Source of the DNA: Phycisphaeraceae bacterium
GTDB taxonomy: Bacteria > Planctomycetota > Phycisphaerae > Phycisphaerales > Phycisphaeraceae
Direction of reading: 5' to 3'
Length of the DNA stretch: 12,220 nt
NCBI GenBank assembly: GCA_003551485.1
Contig: PUMS01000315.1
Span: 1-12,220, forward strand
Made by a program: the position numbers and the translations under genes. Shown piece after piece: positions 6,104-12,220 of this stretch. Under the pieces are notes generated by a model. That model saw nothing but the letters and a program-made list of their open reading frames with translations, was not told the origin of the DNA and made no database searches. The first letter of the stretch is position 1. Each line of letters opens with the position of its first letter.

Positions 6104-9100
6104 GTGAACAGGTCACTTTTCCGTCTCCGTGCGATCGCCCGTACCCGTCATTTCTCAAGCGCCACCCCGCCTGGACGTTGCAGCGTCGTGGGGCCGCCTC
6201 GCCTGGCGATCACCGTGTTGGTGCTGCTCGGCATGGCCGGCACGGTGCATGCCGGGCAGGGCGCTGGAATCATCGGCTTCAAGTTCGAGCTCGATGACCT
6301 GATCGAGACCGACGCCGGTCTGGGTGAGAAGGCCAGGGCCTCGTTCGCCGCGGCCGGGCTCGAGGTTGGGCCGCTGACCTACGGCGTTGATGAGGATGGG
6401 GTGGGCAGCAGCGGCGGTGGTTTTGTGCGTGCCGTTGAAGTGGGGATCGACCGGGCCGGCTACAGCGATCACGTGGCGATGCTCGACCCGAGCTGGGAAG
6501 AGGCCTGGTCTTTCACCGTGACCAACGACAGCGCGTATACGTGGCAATGGACGCGGGCTGAAGTGCGCGGGGCGAAGCGATCGGAGCGTGATCCGCGGCG
6601 AAGCATCAGCGCGAAGCTGTATTGCGATGCCGGGGATGATGCCCTCCTGCTGAGTGATCCGGAATACGACCGCGGGTACGGTTCATCGTTTCCCGGCAAT
6701 GACTGGCCCCTGCTCGCCGAGCACGACATTGGATGGGGTTGGAAGGACACCCGCACCGTGCGCCTGGATATCCGTGACCTGGCCCCGATGCAGCCGGGCG
6801 AGCGCTATCGAATCGTCCTGACGTTCGGTGGGCATGCCCATACCAGAGGCTACATGGACAGCCTTGTCCTGCGGGGCAGGCCCCTCGAGGCAACCCCTGC
6901 GGAGATGAGCGTCGTCGAGCAGCCGACGGCAACCTGGGCGCCGCAGCAGGGCGGGCGGATCGATCCGGCCCCCGCCGTCCGGGTCAGGGATGCGGCCGGT
7001 ACACCGCTCCCCGGGCAGGAGGTCTCGGCCCGTCTGGCCGTGGGCGGCTTTGCCGATGGCAGCAGGACCACGGTGACGACCGACCATGAGGGGATCGCCC
7101 GGTTCGATGACCTGCTGATCGTTGAGCCGGCAGAGGATGAGCGGATCGTCTTCTCGGTCGAGGGGGTGGACGATGTCCGATCAGACCCGTTCCGGGCCCG
7201 TGCCCTGACCGATCCGGATACGCTCGCGTTCGATCGGGCCCCGCAGCGGATGTGGACCAGCGAACTGCCGGCCGACCTCGTTCCCGCGCCGCGGGTCAAG
7301 GCGATGCTGGATGATGGCACGCCCGTGCCCTACGTCGAGGTGACCGTTCGTGCCGAGCCGGCGGTGCTCGATGACGACAGCCAGACCACCGCGAAGACGG
7401 ATCACGATGGGATCGCACGCTTCGACGGGTTGGTCATCCGCGAGGCGGGGGACGGCTACCGGCTGATCTTCGATGCCCCGCGTGCCGCGGCGCTGCGGTC
7501 CGAAGCGTTCGCGGTCGAGCGCGTGGCCCATGCCCCGCGGATCATGGTGGATGCCGGCCGCATCGCCGCGATCCGCGAGGCGGCCGCGGAGCCGGGCTCG
7601 CATCACGCCGAGGCCATCGAGGCGATGAAGCAGCGGATCGGGCAGGGGGCGAGTGCGTACCGGCCCGGCTTCCACCAGGATGATGAGAATTACTTCAACT
7701 CGTGGCTGGCGCGCGAGGCGGCGCTGGTGTACCTGCTGACCGATGATGCGGCCTACGCCGAGACGGCCCTCGAGGCCCTGCGCGCCCTTCCCGATGCCGG
7801 CTCTGAACAGGGCAGCGGCCTGGCGCGTGCCCAGCGGAGCGTGGCGTTTGCATTCGCCTATGACTGGGCCGGCATGGGATGGGGTGAGGATGAGCGGCGG
7901 TGGGCCCGCGAGCAGATGATCGAAGCGCTCGATGCCTGGCCCGACTTCCATCACACGAACCTCGGTCATCCGCGCGGATCGAACTGGGTGGCGGTCTGCC
8001 GCGGGGCGGAGTTGATCCTGCTGATCGCGGCCGGGCAGGAAGAGGCCCGTGCCGACCGGCTCGAGTCGGTCGTCAATGACCTGCGCCGGCACATCAACGT
8101 CGGCTACGGCAGCCTCGGCTATACGCAGGAGGGGCTCGGTTACAAGAGCTACGGTGCATCCTTCCTGTATCCCGCGGCACTGGTGCTTGAGGCGGTGGTG
8201 GGCGATGACACCCTGGCCGAGCCCATCCGCGGGATGCGGAGTTGGCGCATGGTGATGTACGGCGCCTCGTTCGGCTACGGGTCGATCGATGAGCACCGCC
8301 GCAAAATGCCGTATTACCCCCAGAGCGGCGTGTCCAATCCCTACTTCTATGAAGAAGGGTTGACCAGCCTGCTGTGGGGCTTCGTGTCGCGCGCCGATGC
8401 GCCCTACTACAGGCACTTCTACGACCGCATCACCGGTGTCAAGTCGCCGCTGGAGCCGCGTTTCAAGTACGACCAGCACCGCGCCGCCACGACGTGGGCG
8501 GTGCTGCTGTATCCGCTGGATGTGCCCAGCCGCGATCCCTCCGGCCGCTGGCCCGCGGCGGTCGAGGACACCCGCGGCTACTACTGGTACCGCAACCGCT
8601 GGCAGGATGAAGATGACACGCTCGGCCTGCTGATGGCCGACACCAGCCATCACCCCCGGGCGTGGAACCAGCCCGAAGCGCTGGCCATGAGCCTGTATTC
8701 GCAGGGCACGCTCTTCCTGGGCGGCCCCGGCCGGGGGCGCGATGCGACCGATTTCACCTCGATCAACGTCGATGGCCGGCGCCCCACCGGCAACCCCACG
8801 GGTGAGCGCATCTCGTTCGAGACCGGGGATGATACGGCTTACATCGTGGTCGGCGGCGGCGCGGCGTACCGCAACGTCGGCCTCGACCGCATCCAGCGCC
8901 ATCTGAAGGTCGACTTTACCGGGCGCGGCGGCACCGAGGCCGTGTTCAGCAGCCTCGACCGCTTCGAGGCCGATGGCGAGCGCACGGTCACCTGGCACGC
9001 CAACCTTCGACCGGCGTGGCAGCCCCCGATGCAGGCGCAGCGGATCAGGGAGTCGAACCGACCCGCCTTCATTCTCCGCCGCGCTGACAACCCCGATGCC

Positions 9101-9337
9101 TGGCTCAAGGGCTGGGTGCTCCACCCGGCGGATGCCCGCGTCGAGGCCGATGCCGACAGCCTCGCCGTCAGCACCCGCAAGCGCCGCGGCGACATCTGGA
9201 TTGCCTGGACCACCGGCACCGGCGAACCCATCACCGCGTCGATCCGCGGCGAAGGCCTCAACACGCAACTGACGATCGGTGACAGGGTCATCACGTTCGA
9301 CCAGGATTCGCAACGCATCCAGGCCGCCGACCCGTGA
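6104..9337 (+). CDS. Secreted heparinase II/III-like polysaccharide lyase-type protein with Ig-like repeats
   Basis: GTG 6104 is chosen because AGAGGAG (6091-6097) is 6 bp upstream; ATG 6080 and TTG 6065 are in frame but lie before it. The protein has 1077 residues. A long Arg-rich N-terminus leads to LAITVLVLLGMAGTVHA, with probable cleavage after Ala50, so it is exported. Residues about 55-250 form a beta-rich region (LTFGGHAHTRGYMDSLVLRG near the end). Two Ig-like (Big_1-type) repeats follow at about 255-365 and 370-470, each ending in a near-identical KTDHDGIARFDGLVI or TTDHEGIARFDDLLI. From about 485 the sequence looks like an alpha/alpha toroid: FHHTNLGHPRGSNW (615-628) and YTQEGLGYKSYG (Glu676, Tyr680). 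The C-terminal third is a beta-sandwich. This order fits heparinase II/III-type lyases, where His, Tyr and Asn act in beta-elimination; assigning His616/617 and Tyr680 is a guess. The substrate, presumably an acidic polysaccharide, is unknown. TGA ends the gene at 9335-9337. Confidence 0.75.
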   Translation: MNRSLFRLRAIARTRHFSSATPPGRCSVVGPPRLAITVLVLLGMAGTVHAGQGAGIIGFKFELDDLIETDAGLGEKARASFAAAGLEVGPLTYGVDEDGVGSSGGGFVRAVEVGIDRAGYSDHVAMLDPSWEEAWSFTVTNDSAYTWQWTRAEVRGAKRSERDPRRSISAKLYCDAGDDALLLSDPEYDRGYGSSFPGNDWPLLAEHDIGWGWKDTRTVRLDIRDLAPMQPGERYRIVLTFGGHAHTRGYMDSLVLRGRPLEATPAEMSVVEQPTATWAPQQGGRIDPAPAVRVRDAAGTPLPGQEVSARLAVGGFADGSRTTVTTDHEGIARFDDLLIVEPAEDERIVFSVEGVDDVRSDPFRARALTDPDTLAFDRAPQRMWTSELPADLVPAPRVKAMLDDGTPVPYVEVTVRAEPAVLDDDSQTTAKTDHDGIARFDGLVIREAGDGYRLIFDAPRAAALRSEAFAVERVAHAPRIMVDAGRIAAIREAAAEPGSHHAEAIEAMKQRIGQGASAYRPGFHQDDENYFNSWLAREAALVYLLTDDAAYAETALEALRALPDAGSEQGSGLARAQRSVAFAFAYDWAGMGWGEDERRWAREQMIEALDAWPDFHHTNLGHPRGSNWVAVCRGAELILLIAAGQEEARADRLESVVNDLRRHINVGYGSLGYTQEGLGYKSYGASFLYPAALVLEAVVGDDTLAEPIRGMRSWRMVMYGASFGYGSIDEHRRKMPYYPQSGVSNPYFYEEGLTSLLWGFVSRADAPYYRHFYDRITGVKSPLEPRFKYDQHRAATTWAVLLYPLDVPSRDPSGRWPAAVEDTRGYYWYRNRWQDEDDTLGLLMADTSHHPRAWNQPEALAMSLYSQGTLFLGGPGRGRDATDFTSINVDGRRPTGNPTGERISFETGDDTAYIVVGGGAAYRNVGLDRIQRHLKVDFTGRGGTEAVFSSLDRFEADGERTVTWHANLRPAWQPPMQAQRIRESNRPAFILRRADNPDAWLKGWVLHPADARVEADADSLAVSTRKRRGDIWIAWTTGTGEPITASIRGEGLNTQLTIGDRVITFDQDSQRIQAADP

Positions 9338-9480
9338 TCGCCTGCCAGGCGGGTGCCACACCGAATCCTCGACGTGGCATGTCGGTGCGCGAACATCAGC
9401 GCTCACCGCTGTGAAGTTGACTCCCTGTCGCTTCCCAAGAGGGACCGCGGGTGAGGGCAGATACGGCCCCACCCTGCGTT

Positions 9481-9554
9481 TCTCCCCTCACCCCAACCCT
9501 CTGCCCTGAAAATAACACCCTCTCCCTCTGGGAGAGGGCTGGGGTGAGGGGAGA
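9481..9554. repeat. Inverted repeat CCCCTCACCCC...GGGGTGAGGGG
   Basis: The arms at 9481-9502 and 9533-9554 match at 21 of 22 positions as reverse complements. The 30-bp centre contains AAAATAACACCCTCTCCCTC, a fragment also found inverted at 9844-9877. The 143 bp between the end of the secreted protein gene and this repeat show no gene. This is a common type of intergenic repeat, and translations of it are spurious. Confidence 0.8.
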
Positions 9555-9587
9555 TGCGCAAGGCCCGTCCGAATCTCCCCCTCACCC

Positions 9588-9687
9588 CCGGCCCCTCTCC
9601 CGGTGGGAGAGGGGAGAAGAGCCGGACGCGGTTTTCATCGTCGGGGGTGAGGCGCCAGCCTCGTGACACACTGCTCTGAAAATCGCC
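9588..9687 (+). repeat. About 100-bp dispersed repeat, copy A
   Basis: The unit begins with a perfect 10-bp stem and 3-base loop (9592-9601/9605-9614, CCCCTCTCCC). It continues through CGCGGTTTTCATCGTC (about 9639-9654), GGTGAGGCG, and CACTGC...AATCGCC. A second copy lies inverted at 11301-11399 with most positions matching. The pair flanks the DUF6263-like gene. Confidence 0.78.
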
Positions 9688-9706
9688 GGGGTGGACTGGC
9701 GACCGG

Positions 9707-9771
9707 TTGTGGTGCAGGCTTCCAGCCTGCTGCGACAATACGACGGAGCAGGCTGGAAGCCTGCACCACAA
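9707..9771. repeat. Perfect 25-bp inverted repeat (GGCTTCCAGCC type)
   Basis: The left arm 9707-9731 and the right arm 9747-9771 are exact reverse complements over 25 bp with a 15-bp loop. The core is GTGCAGGCTTCCAGCCTGC, itself nearly palindromic. Perfect conservation of both arms suggests recent arrival or active maintenance. There is no T-run, so it is not a typical terminator. Confidence 0.85.
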
Positions 9772-9843
9772 CGAGCCCGCTGGCCACCGCGCAGCAGCAC
9801 GATTTTCATTGATGTGGGTGTCGCAACGCGACATGAAAGAGTT

Positions 9844-9877
9844 CCAGAGGGAGAGGGAGTTATTTTCCGGACAGAGG
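9844..9877 (-). repeat. Inverted copy of the AAAATAAC/CCTCTCCC repeat fragment
   Basis: This reads CCAGAGGGAGAGGGAGTTAT and continues TTTCCGGACAGAGG, matching the reverse complement of 9498-9532 with few differences. Together the two copies bracket 9533-9843, which holds the other repeats. Confidence 0.7.
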
Positions 9878-9963
9878 AACAGGGCGCTGCGCTGGCGAGT
9901 GTCCTCGCGGCGAATCCGGTGAAGGCGCTCAGGTCCGTTGGACGTTCGCTCGGGATGCGGGCA

Positions 9964-9998
9964 AAGAAAAAGGCGAGGAGCCGGAAGGCTCCTCGCCT
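9964..9998 (-). terminator. Rho-independent terminator of the DUF6263-like gene
   Basis: On the minus strand a perfect 12-bp stem (9987-9998 with 9971-9982, AGGCGAGGAGCC) with a 4-base loop TTCC is followed by TTTTTCTTT. It lies about 140 bp downstream of the stop codon at 10140, so the transcript would carry a 140-nt 3' region that includes a GC-rich repeat. Confidence 0.85.
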
Positions 9999-10078
9999 GG
10001 GTGGTGAGGCTCAATGGCCGCGCTGGACCTCGGGTGCAGCGCTGACTCCATCGGCAGCCCCCATTACCTCCAGCGCCT

Positions 10079-10128
10079 CGGCTTCCGGGGCCTTCCGGGG
10101 CACATTCCGGGGGGGCGGGGGGGCCGGG
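10079..10128. repeat. TTCCGGGG repeat cluster downstream of the DUF6263-like gene
   Basis: Three units (GCTTCCGGGG, CCTTCCGGGG, ACATTCCGGGGGGGCGG) in a row end 10-15 bp from the stop codon of the minus-strand gene. They belong to the CTTCCGGGGG repeat type seen at four other loci. Confidence 0.6.
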
Positions 10129-10139
10129 CGGGCCGGGGG

Positions 10140-11141
10140 TCAGTCGGGGCGGCCTTCGGTGGTGGTGATTGTGTTCTGGGTGGTGATGGACATTTCGCCT
10201 TCGATCGGCGGCGCTTCGGCGTTCTGCATCTGGACGTTCAGCGGGCCCTGGATCGTCGTGCGCGACTCGAGGCGGTTGATCAGGCCGGTCGTGGCATCGA
10301 GCTCGATGCGGCCTTCTTCCTCGCCGCTGAGCTCGAGCTGGATCAGGGCCTGCCCGGTGTCGATCGGTTCGGCATCCTCGGCCAGTTCCAGCGTGCCCTC
10401 GAGCTCGAGTACGGCCGCGTCGTCGCCGCGCTCTTGCAGCGTGAAGCGGCGGTCCAGGGCCATCTCCGTCGGCTGGGCGACGGTCATCTGCTGCCGCCAC
10501 CGCGCCCCCTGACCGACGGGCTGCTGCGGGTAGATGCGCTGGTGGGTGAGTTGCTCGATGAACGCTTCTTCGCCGTAGTGTTCACCGAGCATGTCCATCA
10601 CCTGTTGGCGCTGTGCCGGTGGGACGTCACCGCCGGCCTCGAGCATGGCCTCGAGCATCGCATCGATGCCCTCGACGTCACCCACACGGCCCTGCGGGTC
10701 GATCGAGTAGGTGATGCGCTGGCCGACCAGGCCATCGAGCATGGCCAGCGGGTTGTTGGGGTCGTTGTCGGCGGCGGTGTCGTGCTCGAGTGCAGCGCCG
10801 GGGCCGGCATCGATCTTCAGCGCAGCGCGGTGGAAGGTGGCGGCGATCGTGGCGCGGCCGGCATCATCGACCTGCTCGACCTCGTTGACCAGCACCCCGG
10901 TCATTTCCTGCTGCATCTGCATCTGCTGGCCCATGACCTGCTGGCCGACGGTGGTCTGCTGCTGCATGGTCTGGGTGAAGACCATGCCCTGGCTGAGGTT
11001 GAGCTCGAGCGGCTGATGCGGCTGATCGCCCTGCGTGGGGGTGAAATCCTGATCGGCAAACGCCGGTGACGAAAGCGCCACAAACAGTGCCGCAATGGCA
11101 ACGCGGTGTATCGGTGGCAACAGCCGGGGGGTGATCTTCAT
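10140..11141 (-). CDS. Secreted DUF6263-like protein
   Basis: The protein has 333 residues with ATG at 11141 and AAAGGA 7 bp upstream. A signal peptide is clear: basic start, hydrophobic VAIAALFVALSS, and PAFA before Asp30, so the mature protein is periplasmic or extracellular. The mature part starts with PLELNLSQGMVF (44-55), a strand pattern typical of DUF6263 proteins. A Gln/Met-rich stretch follows at 57-80, then VLVNEVEQVDDAGRATIAAT, ITYSIDPQGRVGDVEGID, and a C-terminal half rich in beta-strand patterns. The C-terminus ends with Thr-rich TTQNTITTTEGRPD. The molecular role is unknown; it is not an enzyme I recognise. It is monocistronic, with its own candidate promoter (11213-11241) and terminator (9964-9998), and is flanked by two inverted copies of a 100-bp repeat. 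Confidence 0.78.
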   Translation of the reverse strand: MKITPRLLPPIHRVAIAALFVALSSPAFADQDFTPTQGDQPHQPLELNLSQGMVFTQTMQQQTTVGQQVMGQQMQMQQEMTGVLVNEVEQVDDAGRATIAATFHRAALKIDAGPGAALEHDTAADNDPNNPLAMLDGLVGQRITYSIDPQGRVGDVEGIDAMLEAMLEAGGDVPPAQRQQVMDMLGEHYGEEAFIEQLTHQRIYPQQPVGQGARWRQQMTVAQPTEMALDRRFTLQERGDDAAVLELEGTLELAEDAEPIDTGQALIQLELSGEEEGRIELDATTGLINRLESRTTIQGPLNVQMQNAEAPPIEGEMSITTQNTITTTEGRPD

Positions 11142-11212
11142 GGTCGGTTCCTTTGTGTGGGGGAGCCGGTCGGGACCGGTCGGGGAGGGGGTAGGGTCAA
11201 CGTCGATACGGC

Positions 11213-11241
11213 ATTATTCCCCGCATCGGAGCCGCGGGCAA
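11213..11241 (-). promoter_or_regulatory. Candidate promoter TTGCCC-N17-AATAAT for the DUF6263-like gene
   Basis: On the minus strand, TTGCCC (11241-11236) and AATAAT (11218-11213) are separated by exactly 17 bp. The -10 box is 71 bp upstream of the ATG, implying a 5' leader of about 65 nt. Confidence 0.5.
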
Positions 11242-11300
11242 CGAACGATGAGAAAAAGCCTGAAGAACGGCTCCGTGCCCCCCCCCTCCGGCCCCTCGCG

Positions 11301-11399
11301 TGCGATTCTCAATGCAGTGAATCACGTGGCTGTCGCCTCACCCACGACGATGAAAACCGCGGCCGGCTCCTCTGTCCTCTCCCACCGGGAGAGGGGCCG
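11301..11399 (-). repeat. About 100-bp dispersed repeat, copy B (inverted relative to copy A)
   Basis: Read on the minus strand it follows copy A (9588-9687) closely: CCCCTCTCCCGGTGGGAGAG hairpin, then CGCGGTTTTCATCGTC, GGTGAGGCG, ATTCACTGC and GAATCGC. It ends about 20 bp from the stop codon of the small minus-strand gene, so the end of that gene may have been shaped by its arrival. Confidence 0.78.
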
Positions 11400-11418
11400 A
11401 AGCGAGGGAGGGTTCGCC

Positions 11419-11898
11419 TCAAAAGTACCTGGACCCTTTTCTGATTCCGGGTTCAGTGGGCCGCGCTGCATAAGGGCCGAAGCAGATGCTGACGAACCTG
11501 TTGCCTTCGTTCAGCCACGATGGATCGCGGATGTCCTGCCGGCGAACAGGTGTCGATTCGACAAACCTGACGCCTTCCGGCAAAGGCAGGACCGTACCCT
11601 GTGCGCTGAGCACCTGCCCGTTGGGGTAGACCACAAAGAAGGCTGTGACACGAGTCAGATCGGGTGTTCCCCCTCCCAGGAGGAGGGTCCCACCTGCGGC
11701 TTCGGCCTCCTGCCAATGCGTCGGCGCACTGAGCGGCACACCGACAAAGAACGGGTGAACACTGCTTTCTGCAAGGTGAGAACGCAGCAACGCATCTGCC
11801 TGCGGGGCATCACAACCTGGCGACTGGCGACGTCATGCGATCACGACGCCTGCCATGACCACGGCAAGACAGATTATGACGATCACCGTCGTATTCAC
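11419..11898 (-). pseudogene. Small membrane-anchored protein of unknown function, interrupted by an in-frame TGA
   Basis: GTG 11898 (with GAGGA 3 bp upstream) opens a frame encoding 21 residues, NTTVIVIICLAVVMAGVVIA after the start, an ideal transmembrane or signal segment. A TGA at 11835-11833 follows, and the same frame then runs to TGA 11421-11419. With Trp at the stop the join would read VVIA-W-RRQSPG, a typical membrane-exit sequence. The downstream 137 residues include VHPFFVGVPLSAPTHWQEA, VTAFFVVYPNGQVLSAQGTV, and a Cys near the end (SICFGPY). The downstream part alone has a TTG at 11790 but no convincing ribosome binding site. I do not recognise the family; a pseudopilin-like secreted domain is one weak possibility. 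The gene lies between tmRNA and the DUF6263-like gene on the same strand. Confidence 0.5.
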
Positions 11899-11916
11899 GG
11901 GTCCTCTTGATCAAAA
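11899..11916 (-). promoter_or_regulatory. Hairpin overlapping the ribosome binding site of the small gene
   Basis: On the minus strand CCTCTTTTGATCAAGAGG can pair CCTCTT with AAGAGG around a TTGATC loop. The right arm is the Shine-Dalgarno sequence of the GTG start at 11898. Pairing would hide the site. The stem is only 6 bp, so this may be chance. Confidence 0.3.
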
Positions 11917-12010
11917 GAGGCAACGCCTGCATCCCTGACGGCGCGGCGGCCGCGCCGGCCGGGCACTCTGGCCCCGCTTCGCGAGGCTTCGCCGTGGCAG
12001 GCCGGTAGAA

Positions 12011-12220
12011 TGGAGCCGGGGGGAATTGAACCCCCGTCCCGTGACAGGAATGTTGCCGCTTCTACGCGTGTAGTCGGTGGTTTGATCTCGGCGGGGCGGC
12101 GGCCATCGACAGCCTCCGCACCGCCCAGCCCTGGTGAGGTTTACCCCGCGGGCGCCAAGGCGTCACCGTTGGGCGAGCCTGCTGGTTTGTCGCCCCGTGC
12201 CGCCCGCAGGCGAGGAGGCA
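12011..12220 (-). ncRNA. ssrA: tmRNA (transfer-messenger RNA), 3' part
   Basis: tmRNA rescues stalled ribosomes by acting as a tRNA and then as a message for a degradation tag. On the minus strand the 3' end is typical: GACTACACGCGTAGAAGC, then the T-arm GGACGGGGGTTCAATTCC with its closing strand, and the acceptor end GGCTCCA at 12017-12011. CCA is not encoded, as in many planctomycetes, and would be added by the CCA enzyme. The tag frame runs from a GCA resume codon (12182-12180) to TAA at 12143-12141 and reads AGSPNGDALAPAG. Only about 130 nt separate the tag stop from the 3' end, against about 240 in E. coli, so some pseudoknots are probably missing. The 5' half lies beyond the window edge, and the gene is of the ordinary one-piece type. 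Confidence 0.92.

Noticed and set aside
9338..9360. Terminator after the secreted protein gene (CGCCTGCCAGGCG)
   Set aside because: The stem is only about 5 bp and no T-run follows.
7181..9472. Minus-strand open frame of 763 codons opposite the secreted protein
   Set aside because: It is the antisense shadow of a well-supported gene, rich in His/Arg/Gly, and it runs into non-coding sequence.
9403..10500. Minus-strand open frame of 365 codons with LPPGEGPGVRG-like peptides
   Set aside because: These peptides are translations of the palindromic repeats, joined to an out-of-frame reading of the DUF6263-like gene and crossing its terminator.
1..12220. TGA reassigned to Trp (code 4 or 25)
   Set aside because: Genes ending at 732, 2333, 5647, 9337 and 10140 all use TGA at natural ends, and TGG is used normally for Trp.

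Overview
The window is GC-rich and suggests a planctomycete, most likely of the Phycisphaerae type. This is an inference from four things: a HYExAFE-type PD-(D/E)xK-like protein, a DUF6263-like secreted protein, a tmRNA without an encoded CCA end, and intergenic repeats of a kind I associate with planctomycete genomes. No tools were run, and family names come from recognising motifs.

Layout, left to right: (1) <1-732 (+), the C-terminal part of a HYExAFE-like protein whose reading frame runs through a GC-rich repeat tract. (2) 1050-2333 (+), a medium-chain dehydrogenase resembling L-sorbose-1-phosphate reductase. (3) 2825-4738 (+), a cytoplasmic GH13 alpha-amylase-family gene cut by one in-frame TGA where a Trp would fit. 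(4) 4919-5647 (+), a membrane-anchored coiled-coil protein with a DUF2802/DUF6115-like C-terminus. (5) 6104-9337 (+), a large secreted protein with two Ig-like repeats and a heparinase II/III-like region. (6) 10140-11141 (-), a secreted DUF6263-like protein with a clear Rho-independent terminator and a plausible promoter. (7) 11419-11898 (-), a small membrane-anchored protein also cut by an in-frame TGA. (8) 12011->12220 (-), the 3' part of tmRNA including the tag frame.

The dehydrogenase and the GH13 protein would both act on sugars inside the cell, and the large secreted protein probably acts on polysaccharide outside the cytoplasm. The genes are separated by about 180-800 bp of repeat-rich DNA and do not look like one operon, so a joint pathway is only a weak inference.

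The most striking layer is the repeat content. There are three copies of an inverted-repeat element built on CACGCGAAGGCGCGAAG, a mosaic of palindromes at 9480-9880, a duplicated 100-bp unit in inverted orientation on either side of the DUF6263-like gene, and a short CTTCCGGGGG repeat at five loci that is translated in two different frames in two proteins. I did not find a defence island, CRISPR array, transposase or phage gene. I do not claim a new system, but the repeat ecology and the two TGG-to-TGA-like interruptions deserve checking.
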